36,395 nucleotides of DNA from Gemmatimonadaceae bacterium (GCA_025934075.1 JAICYT010000011.1:1-36395), one strand, 5' to 3'; counted from the stretch's first letter, positions 23,745 through 32,651 are shown. Made by a program: numbers and translations. The notes: a model not told the origin generated them from the sequence alone.

Positions 23745-26498
23745 TCAGTCCGCGCGAAGCGCCTTCTGCGGATCCACCCGCGCCGCTCGCAGCGCGGGGA
23801 TCGAGCTCGCCGCCACGGCGACGGCGAGCAACGTCAGCGTCACGGCGCCGAACACCATCGGGTCGCGCGGCGATTCCTTGAATAGGAGTGGCGCGATCCA
23901 CCCCGACGCCGCGATCGCCGCCGCCGCGCCGAGCGCGAGCCCGATCACACTGACGGCCACGCCATCGCGCACGACGAGCAGGAGAATGTCGCGCACCTGT
24001 GCGCCAAGCGCGATGCGGACACCCATCTCGTGCGTTCGCTGCGCCACCGTGTACGCGATGGTGCTGTACAATCCGAGCGCGGCGAGCGCCAGCGCCAGGA
24101 GACCGAACGCCAGAAACATGGTCGCGCCGAGCTGCCACGAACGCGTCTGGCTGCCGATGATGTTGCTGAACGGCGTCACGGTGACATACGACGGCGGAGG
24201 CATCACACGTTGCAACGCTCGGCGAATGTCGTCGGTGTGTTGCGCCGCTGGACCGTCGGTACGAATCGCCAGACCCGGATAGCCCCGGAGTTGGCTCGCG
24301 GGCACGTAGTAAGTGTATGTCGCCGAGTCGCCGCCGATGTTGCGCTCCCGAATGTCCTCGGAGATGCCGACGACCGAGCGGCACGGCGCGGTATCGGATC
24401 GCATGCGCACGCACTGGCCGATGGCGTCGCGCCCCGGCCAGAGACGTCGTGCCATGCCCCGGCTCACGACCATCACCAGCGGCGCGGTGCGCGAATCGCG
24501 CGCGGTGAACGCCCGGCCGCGGAGGATGCGGGTGCCGAAGGTCGCGAAGAAGTCCGGACTCACGGCGTTCAGTTGAAATCGACCGAGCCGGCGCACCGTG
24601 TCGATGCCCTGCACCGATAATCCGACACTCCACGAATCATAGAATGGCGTCGCGGCCGAAAGCGCTGCGTGCGTGACGATTGGAATCGCCGTCGCGGCAG
24701 CGAGAAGCCGGTCCTTGAGCTGATCGGTCTGCGTCGAGTCGAGCGTGAGACCGCGCATGTTGAGATCGATGACGGCCACCGGATCGACGTCGTAGCCAAG
24801 GCGCTCCGACTTCACGTTGTTCAAGCTGCGAACGAAAAGGCCGGCGCCGACGAGCAGCATCACCGACAGCGCGGCTTGCACGACGAGCAGCGCGGCGCGC
24901 AGCCGAAAGCGACTATAGCCCCCTTCACGCACGCCCGACTTGAGATCGTCGACCAGCGTAACGCCGCCGCGCAGCGCCTGGGTCATCGGCGCGGCGCCGC
25001 TGAGGACGCCGACGATGAGCGCTGCGGCGCCGGCAAAGACGATCGTCCGCGGATCGGCGAGCACCGGCGCTGGCGCCGCGCCGGACAGCAGAGCTTTCCG
25101 CAAGACTGACCCGCCCCACTGCGCGACGAACAGCCCCGCGATGCCGCCGAGTGCGGCGAGCAGAAGACTCTCGGTGAGGAGTTGCGTCAAGAGCCGCACA
25201 CGCGTGACGCCGAGCGCCAGCCGGACGGCAATCTCGCGGCGCCGCTTGATCGCGCGCGCGAGCAGGAGGTTTGCGACGTTGGCGCAGGCGATGAGGAGCA
25301 CGATCAAGGCAACGCCGCCCAGCCACAGCGCGACCTTCGACACGCTGGAGACGTTCGGGCCGCGGTCGTTGAGGATCGAGCCGACGATCCCATGGGGCTT
25401 CGCGAGCTCGATCGGCGGCGCGCCGGTCTGCTCCTTCGACTCGGATAGATAGCTGAGCCGCATCGCGTGCGACACATCGGCGTTCGCCTGCTCGATCGAG
25501 ACGCCGGCCTTGCGGCGGGCGATCATCGACATCCAACCCCAACTGTACGTCTTCCACCAGTTGACGCCGCTCTTTGTGAAGCTGCGGCCCTTGGACTCGA
25601 CCGCGCCAAAGTGAACGATCGGGATGTAGGCGACCGGCGCGCGCTGCGGCCACAGGCCGACGAATCCCTTCGGAGCGACGCCGATGATTGTGTAAAGGTC
25701 GGGCCCGATCTGGATCTTACTGCCGATGGCATCGGCGCGCTGGCCGAACGCCGTCTCCCAGTACGCGTGGCTGATCACGGCCACGGGGTTGCCGTCGGGC
25801 AAAGCGTCGTCGGCGGTCGCAAAGTAGTGGCCGACGACCGGAGGTGCATCGAAGAACTTGAAGAATGAAGCGCTCACGGCAGCGACGGACATCTCATGGG
25901 CGTCGTCGCCGGCGCCAATGGCAATGTCGCGACGGGTGTAGCCGGCCGTGTATGCGAACGATCGCGTGTCGCGTGACAGATCGATGAAGCGCGCGTACTC
26001 GTCGGGATTGGTGGCGGCTTCCTCGCCACGATTCGTCTCGTAGACGTAGACCTGGTGGGCTGTCGCCGGATCGCGGAGCATCGGCGGCGGCCGAAACACC
26101 ATGCGGTCGACGATGCCGAACATCGCGGCGTTGGCGCCGATGCCCAGCGCGAGCGTGACGATCACGCCGCCGGCGAAGCCACGGTTCGCGCGCAGGCCGC
26201 GCGCCGCGTAGCGCAGGTCCTGCATCAGCGCACCCATCCAGTCGCGAAGTTGCATTGTGGTCTCCCGATGCTCGGCAGAGGCGTGGAGTTGGCGGCGGAC
26301 GTCGTCGAGCGACGCGCCGAAGTGGTGAAGGGCCTGTCGACGAGCCTCGTCACGCGACAGCCCTCGGGCGACGAGCGAGTCGACGCGGCTCTCGATGAAC
26401 GCGTCGAGCTCGTCGTCCAGGTCGGCGTGGATGTCCGCGCGGGATCTAAGCGGCAGCCGAAACACGCGGCGAACACCGGGCCGAATGTCGAAGCGCAT
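23745..26498 (-). CDS. ADOP permease with cytoplasmic prefix domain
   Basis: A 917-residue protein and the second prefix-domain member here. The prefix spans about residues 1-90: VRRVFRLPLRSRADIHADLD, then LVARGLSRDEARRQALHHFG. The permease starts at LMQDLRYAARGLRANRGFAG with helix 1 (VTLALGIGANAAMFGIVDRM), then FtsX domain 1 (RREIAVRLALGVTRVRLL), FtsX domain 2 (HEMGVRIALGAQVRDILLLV), and the tail RAARVDPQKALRAD. The start is ATG at 26498, with GGAG seven bases upstream. A 36-codon ORF ends two bases before the start (TGATCATG), where relatives have a PadR gene. Full length and intact, so presumably functional. Confidence 0.95.
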   Translation of the reverse strand: MRFDIRPGVRRVFRLPLRSRADIHADLDDELDAFIESRVDSLVARGLSRDEARRQALHHFGASLDDVRRQLHASAEHRETTMQLRDWMGALMQDLRYAARGLRANRGFAGGVIVTLALGIGANAAMFGIVDRMVFRPPPMLRDPATAHQVYVYETNRGEEAATNPDEYARFIDLSRDTRSFAYTAGYTRRDIAIGAGDDAHEMSVAAVSASFFKFFDAPPVVGHYFATADDALPDGNPVAVISHAYWETAFGQRADAIGSKIQIGPDLYTIIGVAPKGFVGLWPQRAPVAYIPIVHFGAVESKGRSFTKSGVNWWKTYSWGWMSMIARRKAGVSIEQANADVSHAMRLSYLSESKEQTGAPPIELAKPHGIVGSILNDRGPNVSSVSKVALWLGGVALIVLLIACANVANLLLARAIKRRREIAVRLALGVTRVRLLTQLLTESLLLAALGGIAGLFVAQWGGSVLRKALLSGAAPAPVLADPRTIVFAGAAALIVGVLSGAAPMTQALRGGVTLVDDLKSGVREGGYSRFRLRAALLVVQAALSVMLLVGAGLFVRSLNNVKSERLGYDVDPVAVIDLNMRGLTLDSTQTDQLKDRLLAAATAIPIVTHAALSAATPFYDSWSVGLSVQGIDTVRRLGRFQLNAVSPDFFATFGTRILRGRAFTARDSRTAPLVMVVSRGMARRLWPGRDAIGQCVRMRSDTAPCRSVVGISEDIRERNIGGDSATYTYYVPASQLRGYPGLAIRTDGPAAQHTDDIRRALQRVMPPPSYVTVTPFSNIIGSQTRSWQLGATMFLAFGLLALALAALGLYSTIAYTVAQRTHEMGVRIALGAQVRDILLLVVRDGVAVSVIGLALGAAAAIAASGWIAPLLFKESPRDPMVFGAVTLTLLAVAVAASSIPALRAARVDPQKALRAD

Positions 26499-26500
26499 GA

Positions 26501-26611
26501 TCAGGCTCCGCTCAGGGTCTTTCCGCCGAGAATGCTCATGAGGGCGTCTAAATGAAAGACCGGTCGCGTCGAATCAGTGAGCACATCGCGCGTTCCCTCG
26601 AGTCGTCGCAT
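26501..26611 (-). CDS. 36-residue ORF in the PadR position, possible PadR remnant or leader peptide
   Basis: ATG at 26611-26609 is preceded by GGAGAG six bases away, and the frame ends in TGA two bases before the permease ATG, so coupling is likely. The peptide is MRRLEGTRDVL...PVFHLDALMSILGG...SGA. Its LEGTRDVL resembles the start of PadR proteins (L.GT.D.L, compare LIRGTLDLL in the PadR at 12377), but the winged helix is missing. It sits directly downstream of a perfect inverted repeat, the same order as in the PadR operon. It may be an internally deleted PadR, or a short leader ORF whose translation controls the permease. The resemblance is short, so I treat it as suggestive. Confidence 0.5.
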   Translation of the reverse strand: MRRLEGTRDVLTDSTRPVFHLDALMSILGGKTLSGA

Positions 26612-26627
26612 CCTCGGCTCTCCAGAT

Positions 26628-26647
26628 AGTGTCTGAGGGTAGACACT
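26628..26647. promoter_or_regulatory. Operator-like inverted repeat upstream of the 36-residue ORF and permease
   Basis: Perfect 7-base arms AGTGTCT (26628-26634) and AGACACT (26641-26647) flank GAGGGT. The repeat ends four bases before the Shine-Dalgarno of the 36-codon ORF, like the palindrome of the PadR operon at 12345-12369. The two repeats differ in sequence. It would suit a dimeric PadR-type repressor encoded elsewhere. I see no clear -35/-10 pair. Confidence 0.5.
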
Positions 26648-26706
26648 TGGATGGGAAAAAGGGTTCGCTGCGAGGATGTTCCCACCTTTCATCGAGACCG
26701 ACGTCT

Positions 26707-27732
26707 TCATGCTTCCCCGATCAAGGCTCCGCCGCGCTGATCGGCGATCGCGTGCCATGCGGCCGCGTCGAGTGGCCATTGAGCGCGCGTGAACTCGAGG
26801 GCGCCATCGATGTTGTCGCTCCCCCACAAGACGCGATGTAAACCCCAACGCGGCAGCAACTCTCCCAGTCGCCGCGCCTCGCCAGCCGGCGTCGTCGCGG
26901 TGAGAACGGCCGCCATGTCCGTCCAGACCCGCGACGCATACGGCGTATCCGGACCGCAGAGCGCGATCAACCGCTCGAAACACGCTTGTTGCTGAGCCCC
27001 GAACCTGCCCGCACCGGCAAGATGCGCGAGGCTGATCTGCAGCGTGTCCAACGGCATGATGATCTCGCGCACGAATCGCTCGGTGTCGTCGGGGCCGTAG
27101 TTCGGCACCGCGCCGACGAGGATGTGCGCGACGACGGGCAATCGATGATGCGCCGCTCGTTCAATCACACGCCGAAGCGATGCGAGATCTGCCGCCTGCC
27201 GCGTGTCCACAAGCGAGTTCCACAGATGCAGTTTAAGTCCGCGCATCTTCTGATCGGCGCAGCGATCGACCTCTTCCACCGCATAGCCGCGTTTCGGATT
27301 GACGCTCAGGAAGGGCACGAGGCGTTCGGGATACCGCGCGCACTCCGCCGCCGTGAAGTCGTTCTCGAGCCGCACGCGCGCGTACTCCGCTGTCTCCGAG
27401 GTGCGCGTACCGTATGCGTCTGCCGCCATCTGGTAGGCGGTCGAGAGCACGAAGGCGCGGCGGATCCCGTCGCCATCCATACGGCGAATCAATACGGCGC
27501 CGTCAGTCGGCGACTCCCGACCCGTTGGCGCGTTGGACACGACATGATAGGCGAGAAGCGCGACGCTCGCCGAGTGAGCGTGCGCGTCGAGATACGGCGG
27601 CATCAAAGTAGGAGCGCGCTCACGCAATCCTCGAGTGACGTCGAGGCCTCTCGGAGCGTGCGGCTCAGCCAACCCGAGAATGCGCGCAACGGCGAGCTTG
27701 GTACTCAGATCGACAAAATCCCGGCGCAGCAT
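26707..27732 (-). CDS. Amidohydrolase (metal-dependent hydrolase, amidohydrolase_2-like)
   Basis: A 341-residue TIM-barrel hydrolase. The metal and active-site landmarks appear in order: DAHAHS (49-54, strand 1 HxH), GLKLHL (165-170), VVAHI (200-204), AHLAGAG (236-242) and WGSDN (303-307). This matches the PF04909 group, whose members hydrolyse or decarboxylate small cyclic and aromatic acids. The N-terminus LRRDFVDLSTKLAVARILGL looks like a twin-arginine signal, so export is possible, though the hydrophobic core is short. The start is ATG at 27732; an in-frame TGA lies immediately upstream, so there is no longer version, and no Shine-Dalgarno is visible. It is followed by the 36-codon ORF and permease. 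Substrate unknown. Confidence 0.9.
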   Translation of the reverse strand: MLRRDFVDLSTKLAVARILGLAEPHAPRGLDVTRGLRERAPTLMPPYLDAHAHSASVALLAYHVVSNAPTGRESPTDGAVLIRRMDGDGIRRAFVLSTAYQMAADAYGTRTSETAEYARVRLENDFTAAECARYPERLVPFLSVNPKRGYAVEEVDRCADQKMRGLKLHLWNSLVDTRQAADLASLRRVIERAAHHRLPVVAHILVGAVPNYGPDDTERFVREIIMPLDTLQISLAHLAGAGRFGAQQQACFERLIALCGPDTPYASRVWTDMAAVLTATTPAGEARRLGELLPRWGLHRVLWGSDNIDGALEFTRAQWPLDAAAWHAIADQRGGALIGEA

Positions 27733-27811
27733 TCACAACGATCGTGAGGGAGGAGCTAGCCATCAAGCCCTGCGCACAGCGGTGTCGGCGCGATTGATCA
27801 GGGCTGATCCG

Positions 27812-28111
27812 TCAGCTCCTTCGCAAGTCCGTCAGCACCACGCGTCCGGCACCGATCATCTCGGATGGGCGGGCCATCATCGGCTCGAGAAGTCGCTGCA
27901 CGGCCGGTACCATCACGGGAAGTGCAGCCGATGCAGCGTCAGCTGAGCTCCACAGATTCACTGTGAGCCAGCGCCCCGGAGCGAGCTCCACGACGATTGT
28001 TCCGGCATAGCCGTCCTGACCTGCGTGGAGCGCCTGGAATTCGTCCAGCCGAGCTTGCCCGTGCTCCAGCGCGGCAGTGTCGTAGATACTCTCGCGCACA
28101 ATCGCATACAT
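27812..28111 (-). CDS. Small dimeric alpha/beta-barrel protein (ABM-like)
   Basis: A 99-residue cytoplasmic protein. MYAIVRESIYD begins strand 1, a helix follows (QARLDEFQALHAGQDGYAG), then TIVVELAPGRWLTVNLWSS, a second helix with AVQRLLEPMM, and a last strand GRVVLTDLRR. This is the ferredoxin-like dimeric barrel of antibiotic-biosynthesis-monooxygenase-type proteins. No cofactor motif identifies a substrate, and many members are not monooxygenases. The start is ATG at 28111 with GAGG nine bases upstream. It lies between the VOC and amidohydrolase genes on the same strand. Confidence 0.8.
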   Translation of the reverse strand: MYAIVRESIYDTAALEHGQARLDEFQALHAGQDGYAGTIVVELAPGRWLTVNLWSSADAASAALPVMVPAVQRLLEPMMARPSEMIGAGRVVLTDLRRS

Positions 28112-28191
28112 CGCCAGCGTCCTCGATTGTGGGTTCGTTTCCGCGTCGGTGAGCGGAGCCGTTGGAAGAAGGCACGCGTCGACAGCGACCG

Positions 28192-28614
28192 TTACTGTCT
28201 TGCGTCACCCCGGAAGATCCATTGCATGCCAAACTTGTCATAAAACTGTCCGTAGGTGCCGAACGGCATCGGACGCAATTCCTGAAACCGCTCCCGTTCT
28301 GCGCCGACCGCCAGCTTATCGAACACCGCCTTCAACTCAGCGTCATCGGTGCCGGTGACAAACAGCGCAGACATATTTCCGAGTTTCGGCTCGAAGGCGG
28401 GGGAAGCCATCCAGTCAGTTGCTGAGATCTCGATCGCACCACTCTTGAGGTGCGCGTTTATGATCCGCCCATGTTTCTCAGGAGGAAATTGGTCCTTCAT
28501 GGGTGTGTCGCCGAGCCTCGTCAGGACGAGATTTCCACCGATGCATCCGTGGTAGAAGCGCATTGCTTCGGCGCAGTTTCCATCGAATAGTAGGAATGGT
28601 GTGCAACGCAGCAT
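28192..28614 (-). CDS. VOC family protein, PhnB-like
   Basis: A 140-residue glyoxalase-fold protein of the PhnB type. It opens MLRCTPFLLFDGNCAEAMRF with FYHGCIGGNLVLTRLGDTP, carries HAHLKSGAIEISATDW in the middle, SALFVTGTDDAELKAVFDKL and a strand FGTYGQFYDKFGMQWIF at the end. PhnB-like proteins were first noted near phosphonate genes but most have unknown substrates. The start is ATG at 28614, with GGAGG seven bases upstream; a longer reading from 28680 has no ribosome site and adds a non-homologous stretch. It is the first gene of the minus-strand run reaching to 20730, and is divergent from the next gene. Confidence 0.92.
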   Translation of the reverse strand: MLRCTPFLLFDGNCAEAMRFYHGCIGGNLVLTRLGDTPMKDQFPPEKHGRIINAHLKSGAIEISATDWMASPAFEPKLGNMSALFVTGTDDAELKAVFDKLAVGAERERFQELRPMPFGTYGQFYDKFGMQWIFRGDARQ

Positions 28615-28740
28615 AGTAGAGCCTCCAGGAATGCGCACTAGTTGGTCGTCGACTCGAGGTACCTGCGAGGCACGCGACAAACGTACTCGTCGTCGACGCG
28701 CTGTGAAAACTCAACGACGGAGATGTCTGGTGACTACACG

Positions 28741-29205
28741 ATGACGACTATTTTCGGACGAATGGCCCTCGTACCAAATCCGGCACTCCAGCCGCTCTCC
28801 TGGCTGGTCGGCGTTTGGGACACGACGGGCAGGCACCCAATGTTGACGGGTATGGTCCTTCATGGCCGAACGTCATATGAATGGAGCGAGGGAGGAGCAT
28901 TCCTGACGTTGCGCTCCGAGATCGACGAACCTGGCGTTCCTGACGGCATTGCGATCATTGGCAGCGACGATGCCGCCGGACGATTGTTCATGTCGTATTT
29001 CGACGAGCGCCGCGTTTCCAGACTCTATGAGATCGCTGTACACGACAAGGTCATGAGATGGTGGCGAGACGCACCCGGCTTTTCGCAGAGATACACCTAC
29101 ACACTGGCCGACGACGGGCAAACCATTCACGGCACTGGGCAGCTATGTAAGGACGGATCGACCTGGGAACAGGACCTCGAGCTGGTCTTTAGCCGGGTTC
29201 GCTGA
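28741..29205 (+). CDS. Conserved calycin-like protein of unknown function
   Basis: A 154-residue soluble protein, beta-rich with many Trp and Gly. It has the opening LQPLSWLVGVWDTTGRHP, then HGRTSYEWSEGGAFLTLRSE, IAIIGSDDAAGRLFMSYFDE, a WWRDAPGFSQRYTYTLADDG strand pair and a closing WEQDLELVFSRVR. The L..LVG.W opening and alternating strands suit a lipocalin or DUF1579-like barrel, which I infer without proof. ATG at 28741 is chosen because GGTGA (28729-28733) lies seven bases upstream. ATG at 28723 is preceded by GGAG with no spacing. The gene is divergent from the VOC gene and stops 21 bases before the convergent permease. Confidence 0.88.
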   Translation: MTTIFGRMALVPNPALQPLSWLVGVWDTTGRHPMLTGMVLHGRTSYEWSEGGAFLTLRSEIDEPGVPDGIAIIGSDDAAGRLFMSYFDERRVSRLYEIAVHDKVMRWWRDAPGFSQRYTYTLADDGQTIHGTGQLCKDGSTWEQDLELVFSRVR

Positions 29206-29226
29206 GCGCGCTCCGCATCTCAAGGT

Positions 29227-31701
29227 TCATTCCTCGCGCAGCGCGACGGTTGGGTCGACGCGCGTCGCACGCAACGCCGGCAGGTACGTCGCAAGCATCG
29301 CGGTCGCAATCAGCAGCACCGGGACGATCGAGAACGTGAGCGCATCGGTCGCGCTGACCCCGAAAAGCAGACTCGCCATCACACGCGTCAGGGCCATCGC
29401 GCCGAGCATCCCGGCCACAACGCCTGCGCCGGTGAGCTCCATTCCCTGTCGCAGGACCATCAATAGAATGCCGCTCCGGTCGGCGCCGAGTGCCATGCGG
29501 ACGCCGATGTCGTGCGACCCCTGCGTCACGAGGTTCGACATCACGCCGTAAACGCCGACGACGGCGAGCACCAGCGCAAACGCGGCGAACGCGCCCAACA
29601 TCGTCGTCGCGAATCGTTGGCGCGCCATCGAGCCGCTCATGCGCGCCGACATCGTCTGGACGTCGAACACCGTGAGCGACGGATCCAGATCGTGCATCCT
29701 CCGGATCATCGCGCGAGCCACAGTCGATGGGTCGCCCGACGTTCTCGCCCCCTGATACCCCGCGTTCGGCGAGGGAAGATAGACGACGATTCGCCCGTCG
29801 ATGTCGAGCCCATACTGCTTCACGGTGCCGACGACGCCCACGATCGTGAACTTTTTCGCCGGATCGAACCAGACGTGTTTGCCGATCGCGTCGCCCTTGG
29901 GCCAGAATCGTTGCGCGAACTTGTTGTCGATGACGACGACCGGAGCCGCATTCTGCGGCAGGTCGGCATCGGTGAAGAATCGTCCGGCAATGAGCGGAAT
30001 TCTCATCGTGCTGAAATACTTGCTTGTCGCGCTACGTTGGTCGACTTGGAGCTCCTGTCCCGGCTCCGGCGTCCATCCTTCGACGTTGATGTTCCCCCAA
30101 CCGACCGACGACGTGAACGGAAGCGCGGACACGGCGCCTCGCTCTTTCACGCCGGGGACGCTCGCGAGCTGGTCGCCAAACGTCGCATAGTAGGCGACGG
30201 CGGCGCCACGATTCTCGAACTGCCGCGCCGTGGCGCCGAGGCGCATCGACACGACGCCCTCGGGATCGAATCCCGGGGACACACGCTGCAACTGCACGAA
30301 GCTGCGGATGAGCAGGCCCGCGCCGACGAGCAGCACCATCGAGACCGCGACTTCGCCCACGACCAGCAGGCTTCGCAGGCGGCGCCGCGACCCGCCCAGG
30401 CCTCCGTCGCCTTGCGTGTTCCTCCCGCCGGCTTTGAGCGTCGAGTTGAGATCGACGCGCGCCGCCCGCAACGCGGGCACAAGACCGAACAGCAGACCGG
30501 TGAGGATCGAGACGGCGAATGTGAATGCGAGCACTCGTCCGTCGAGGCTGATCGCGTCGAGTCGAGGAAGGTTACCCGGATGGATCGCCCGAATGATCTG
30601 GAGCGCCAGCGCGGCGACGACGAGGCCCGCGACGCCGCCCATGAGGCCAAGCAGCGTCGTCTCGGTCAGGAGTTGGCGCACCAGCCGCTGCCACTGCGCG
30701 CCGAGCGCGACGCGGACGGCGATTTCCTTCTGGCGCGCGGTCGCGCGTGTGAGCAGCAGGTTCGCGACGTTCGCGCAAGCGATGAGCAGCACCAGCGTCA
30801 CGGAACCCATCACGACCAGCACCGCGCGCCGGACGTTGCCGACCACCGATTCGACGAGCGAGACGACGTCGATCGTGAAGGTGCGGTCGCGCTTGTCCTT
30901 CTCGCGGATCCGCGCGGCGATGGCCGCGACGTCCGCGTGCGCTTGCGCCATCGTCACGCCCGGCTTGAGTCGCGCCATGATGTTGTAGTTCTCATCGCCA
31001 CGGCGATTCACGGCGTCGGCGCCGAGCGGAAGCGGCAGAAACAGATCCATCTGCTGAATGCTTCCGACCGTCGGCATGATCTCCGCGTTCATCAGGAAGT
31101 CCGGTCGCAACACACCCACAACCTGGAATTGATTGGTCGAATCGCGTGGACTCGAGAACCCGTTGAGCGCGATCGTCTTACCGACGATGCTGCGATCGCC
31201 GTTGAGCGCGCGCTGCCAGAACGCGTAGCTGAGCACGACGACTGGAGCCTTACCCGGCAGATCCTCGTCGGGAAGAAGCAGGCGACCGTAGAGGGCCTTC
31301 GCACCGAGCAGGTGAAAGAGACTCGACGACGTCCGCAGCACTTCGACCCTTTGCGGCTCGGCGAACGGCGTCTCTCCGCCGCGGCCGATCAGAGAACCGC
31401 TGCGTCCCTGTGAGATCGACATCTCGGAGAACGATCGGTTCTCCGTTTTCACGTCGATGAACTGGCCTGGCGACGGCCAGTCCTGCGGGATGTTGATGCC
31501 CGGCGAGCGGAGCCACAGCACGACCAGCCGATCGGGGTCGGGGTAGGGGAGCGGCTTGAGCAGAAGTGCGTTGACCACGCTGAAGACCGCCGTGTTTGCT
31601 CCGATTCCTATTGCCAGCGACGCCACGATCACCGTCGTCAGGCCGAGGGTCCGCCTGAATGTGCGAAGCGCGTATCGGATGTCCTGCAGAAAATCAGTCA
31701 T
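29227..31701 (-). CDS. ADOP permease, no prefix domain
   Basis: An 824-residue permease starting MTDFLQDIRYALRTFRRTLG, with helix 1 (ASLAIGIGANTAVFSVVNAL) and LLKPLPYPDPDRLVVLWLRS. Periplasmic domain 1 has SSSLFHLLGAKALYGR. FtsX domain 1 has QKEIAVRVALGAQWQRLVRQ after a clean ANVANLLLTRA helix. A linker has LKAGGRNTQGDGGLGG. FtsX domain 2 has HDIGVRMALGADRSGILLMV, and the tail is RATRVDPTVALREE. ATG at 31701 is the family start; TTG at 31737 and GTG between them add a short Arg/Trp-rich stretch. There is no strong ribosome site and no adjacent ATPase or regulator. Confidence 0.94.
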   Translation of the reverse strand: MTDFLQDIRYALRTFRRTLGLTTVIVASLAIGIGANTAVFSVVNALLLKPLPYPDPDRLVVLWLRSPGINIPQDWPSPGQFIDVKTENRSFSEMSISQGRSGSLIGRGGETPFAEPQRVEVLRTSSSLFHLLGAKALYGRLLLPDEDLPGKAPVVVLSYAFWQRALNGDRSIVGKTIALNGFSSPRDSTNQFQVVGVLRPDFLMNAEIMPTVGSIQQMDLFLPLPLGADAVNRRGDENYNIMARLKPGVTMAQAHADVAAIAARIREKDKRDRTFTIDVVSLVESVVGNVRRAVLVVMGSVTLVLLIACANVANLLLTRATARQKEIAVRVALGAQWQRLVRQLLTETTLLGLMGGVAGLVVAALALQIIRAIHPGNLPRLDAISLDGRVLAFTFAVSILTGLLFGLVPALRAARVDLNSTLKAGGRNTQGDGGLGGSRRRLRSLLVVGEVAVSMVLLVGAGLLIRSFVQLQRVSPGFDPEGVVSMRLGATARQFENRGAAVAYYATFGDQLASVPGVKERGAVSALPFTSSVGWGNINVEGWTPEPGQELQVDQRSATSKYFSTMRIPLIAGRFFTDADLPQNAAPVVVIDNKFAQRFWPKGDAIGKHVWFDPAKKFTIVGVVGTVKQYGLDIDGRIVVYLPSPNAGYQGARTSGDPSTVARAMIRRMHDLDPSLTVFDVQTMSARMSGSMARQRFATTMLGAFAAFALVLAVVGVYGVMSNLVTQGSHDIGVRMALGADRSGILLMVLRQGMELTGAGVVAGMLGAMALTRVMASLLFGVSATDALTFSIVPVLLIATAMLATYLPALRATRVDPTVALREE

Positions 31702-31895
31702 AGTCTGCTCGGTCACTGGTCGACGCCATCGCCACAACTTACGGCAGATCGCGTCCTTCCGCCGCGGTGCAAGAAACTTCGTGGAGCTTACCAGCGAACC
31801 TTAGAAGGGTTGGTTGTGCGACGCCGGTCCTCGCTGACTCCGCGCTGTGCGCGCGCTCGTTTGGCATCTGTGCCGGTTGCCCCAGCTAATGAGGA

Positions 31896-32651
31896 CTAGC
31901 GGACCTCCCGAATCTCTCCGCACGCGATCGGAAGCGTTACTTGCGCCGGAAGCCCAGGCAGCGACTGCACAGTGCTCGGAAGCGGTGTGTTGAGATCGAC
32001 GCCGTGAACGACGACGTGTCGAGCCGGCAGATTGAGTGGCTCGCCGATGGCCTGCGTCAGCGTCTGCAAGAGTGTCGAGGCCTCGTAGTGATACGTCCCG
32101 CGGTCACCCATGCCGAACGGGAACGTCGGGATCTCCGACGTCGTATTGCTGATATTGCCGTCGAGCGGAACAAGGATTGGCCCATAGAACGGAAGACCTT
32201 CGATCACGTCGACGATCCCATCGTGGTTCACGTCCGCCGCGGCGCTCGGACAGCGGTCCGCCGCGTGGATGTGCTGCGGATGGATGCCTTCGGGGAAGGG
32301 TCCGTCAGCCGGCTCCGTGCCCGACATGTCGACGACGGCGGTCAACATTCCGCCGACGACGCGGAAATACGCTTTCCCCTCCGCCACACCGTGCGGCGTC
32401 CGGTGATCGGGATCAAGCCGATTCTGGACTCCAGCATTCAGCGCGTGCAGATCGGCGACGTACAACGCGCCTTCGGTCAACGTTCCCTGCGAGTCCGACA
32501 TTCCGGCCATCTCCGATGTCGCTGTGGGGGAGACCAGCGATCCCGATTCGGGGCCAGCGGATGATGTCGGCCTCTCCGAGCACGCGCCCAAAATCAACGC
32601 ACCACCACCCAAAACGATCCCGAGCATCGTCCGATTCAGTTGCTTGACCAT
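31896..32651 (-). CDS. CHRD-like lipoprotein with an EF-hand calcium loop
   Basis: A 251-residue protein. The signal peptide ends in the lipobox LGAC (Cys24), followed by a Ser/Pro/Thr linker to about residue 58. The folded part includes YFRVVGGMLTAVVDM, the His cluster HPQHIH (124-129), and then DVNHDGIVDVIE (140-151), which fills all EF-hand loop ligand positions (D, N, D, G, D, E). Later strands include YHYEAS and ARHVVVHGVDLNT. The order of beta strands and histidines recalls CHRD and Cu/Zn-superoxide-dismutase-like sandwiches, but a metal site cannot be assigned. Cys134 and Cys243 may pair. The start is ATG at 32651 with GAGG seven bases before. Exported and anchored in a membrane; function unknown. 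Confidence 0.87.
   Translation of the reverse strand: MVKQLNRTMLGIVLGGGALILGACSERPTSSAGPESGSLVSPTATSEMAGMSDSQGTLTEGALYVADLHALNAGVQNRLDPDHRTPHGVAEGKAYFRVVGGMLTAVVDMSGTEPADGPFPEGIHPQHIHAADRCPSAAADVNHDGIVDVIEGLPFYGPILVPLDGNISNTTSEIPTFPFGMGDRGTYHYEASTLLQTLTQAIGEPLNLPARHVVVHGVDLNTPLPSTVQSLPGLPAQVTLPIACGEIREVR

Noticed and set aside
29512..31413. 633-codon plus-strand frame opposite the 29227-31701 permease
   Set aside because: Same antisense artefact: composition dominated by Arg, Asp and His, no start signal and no recognisable motif.
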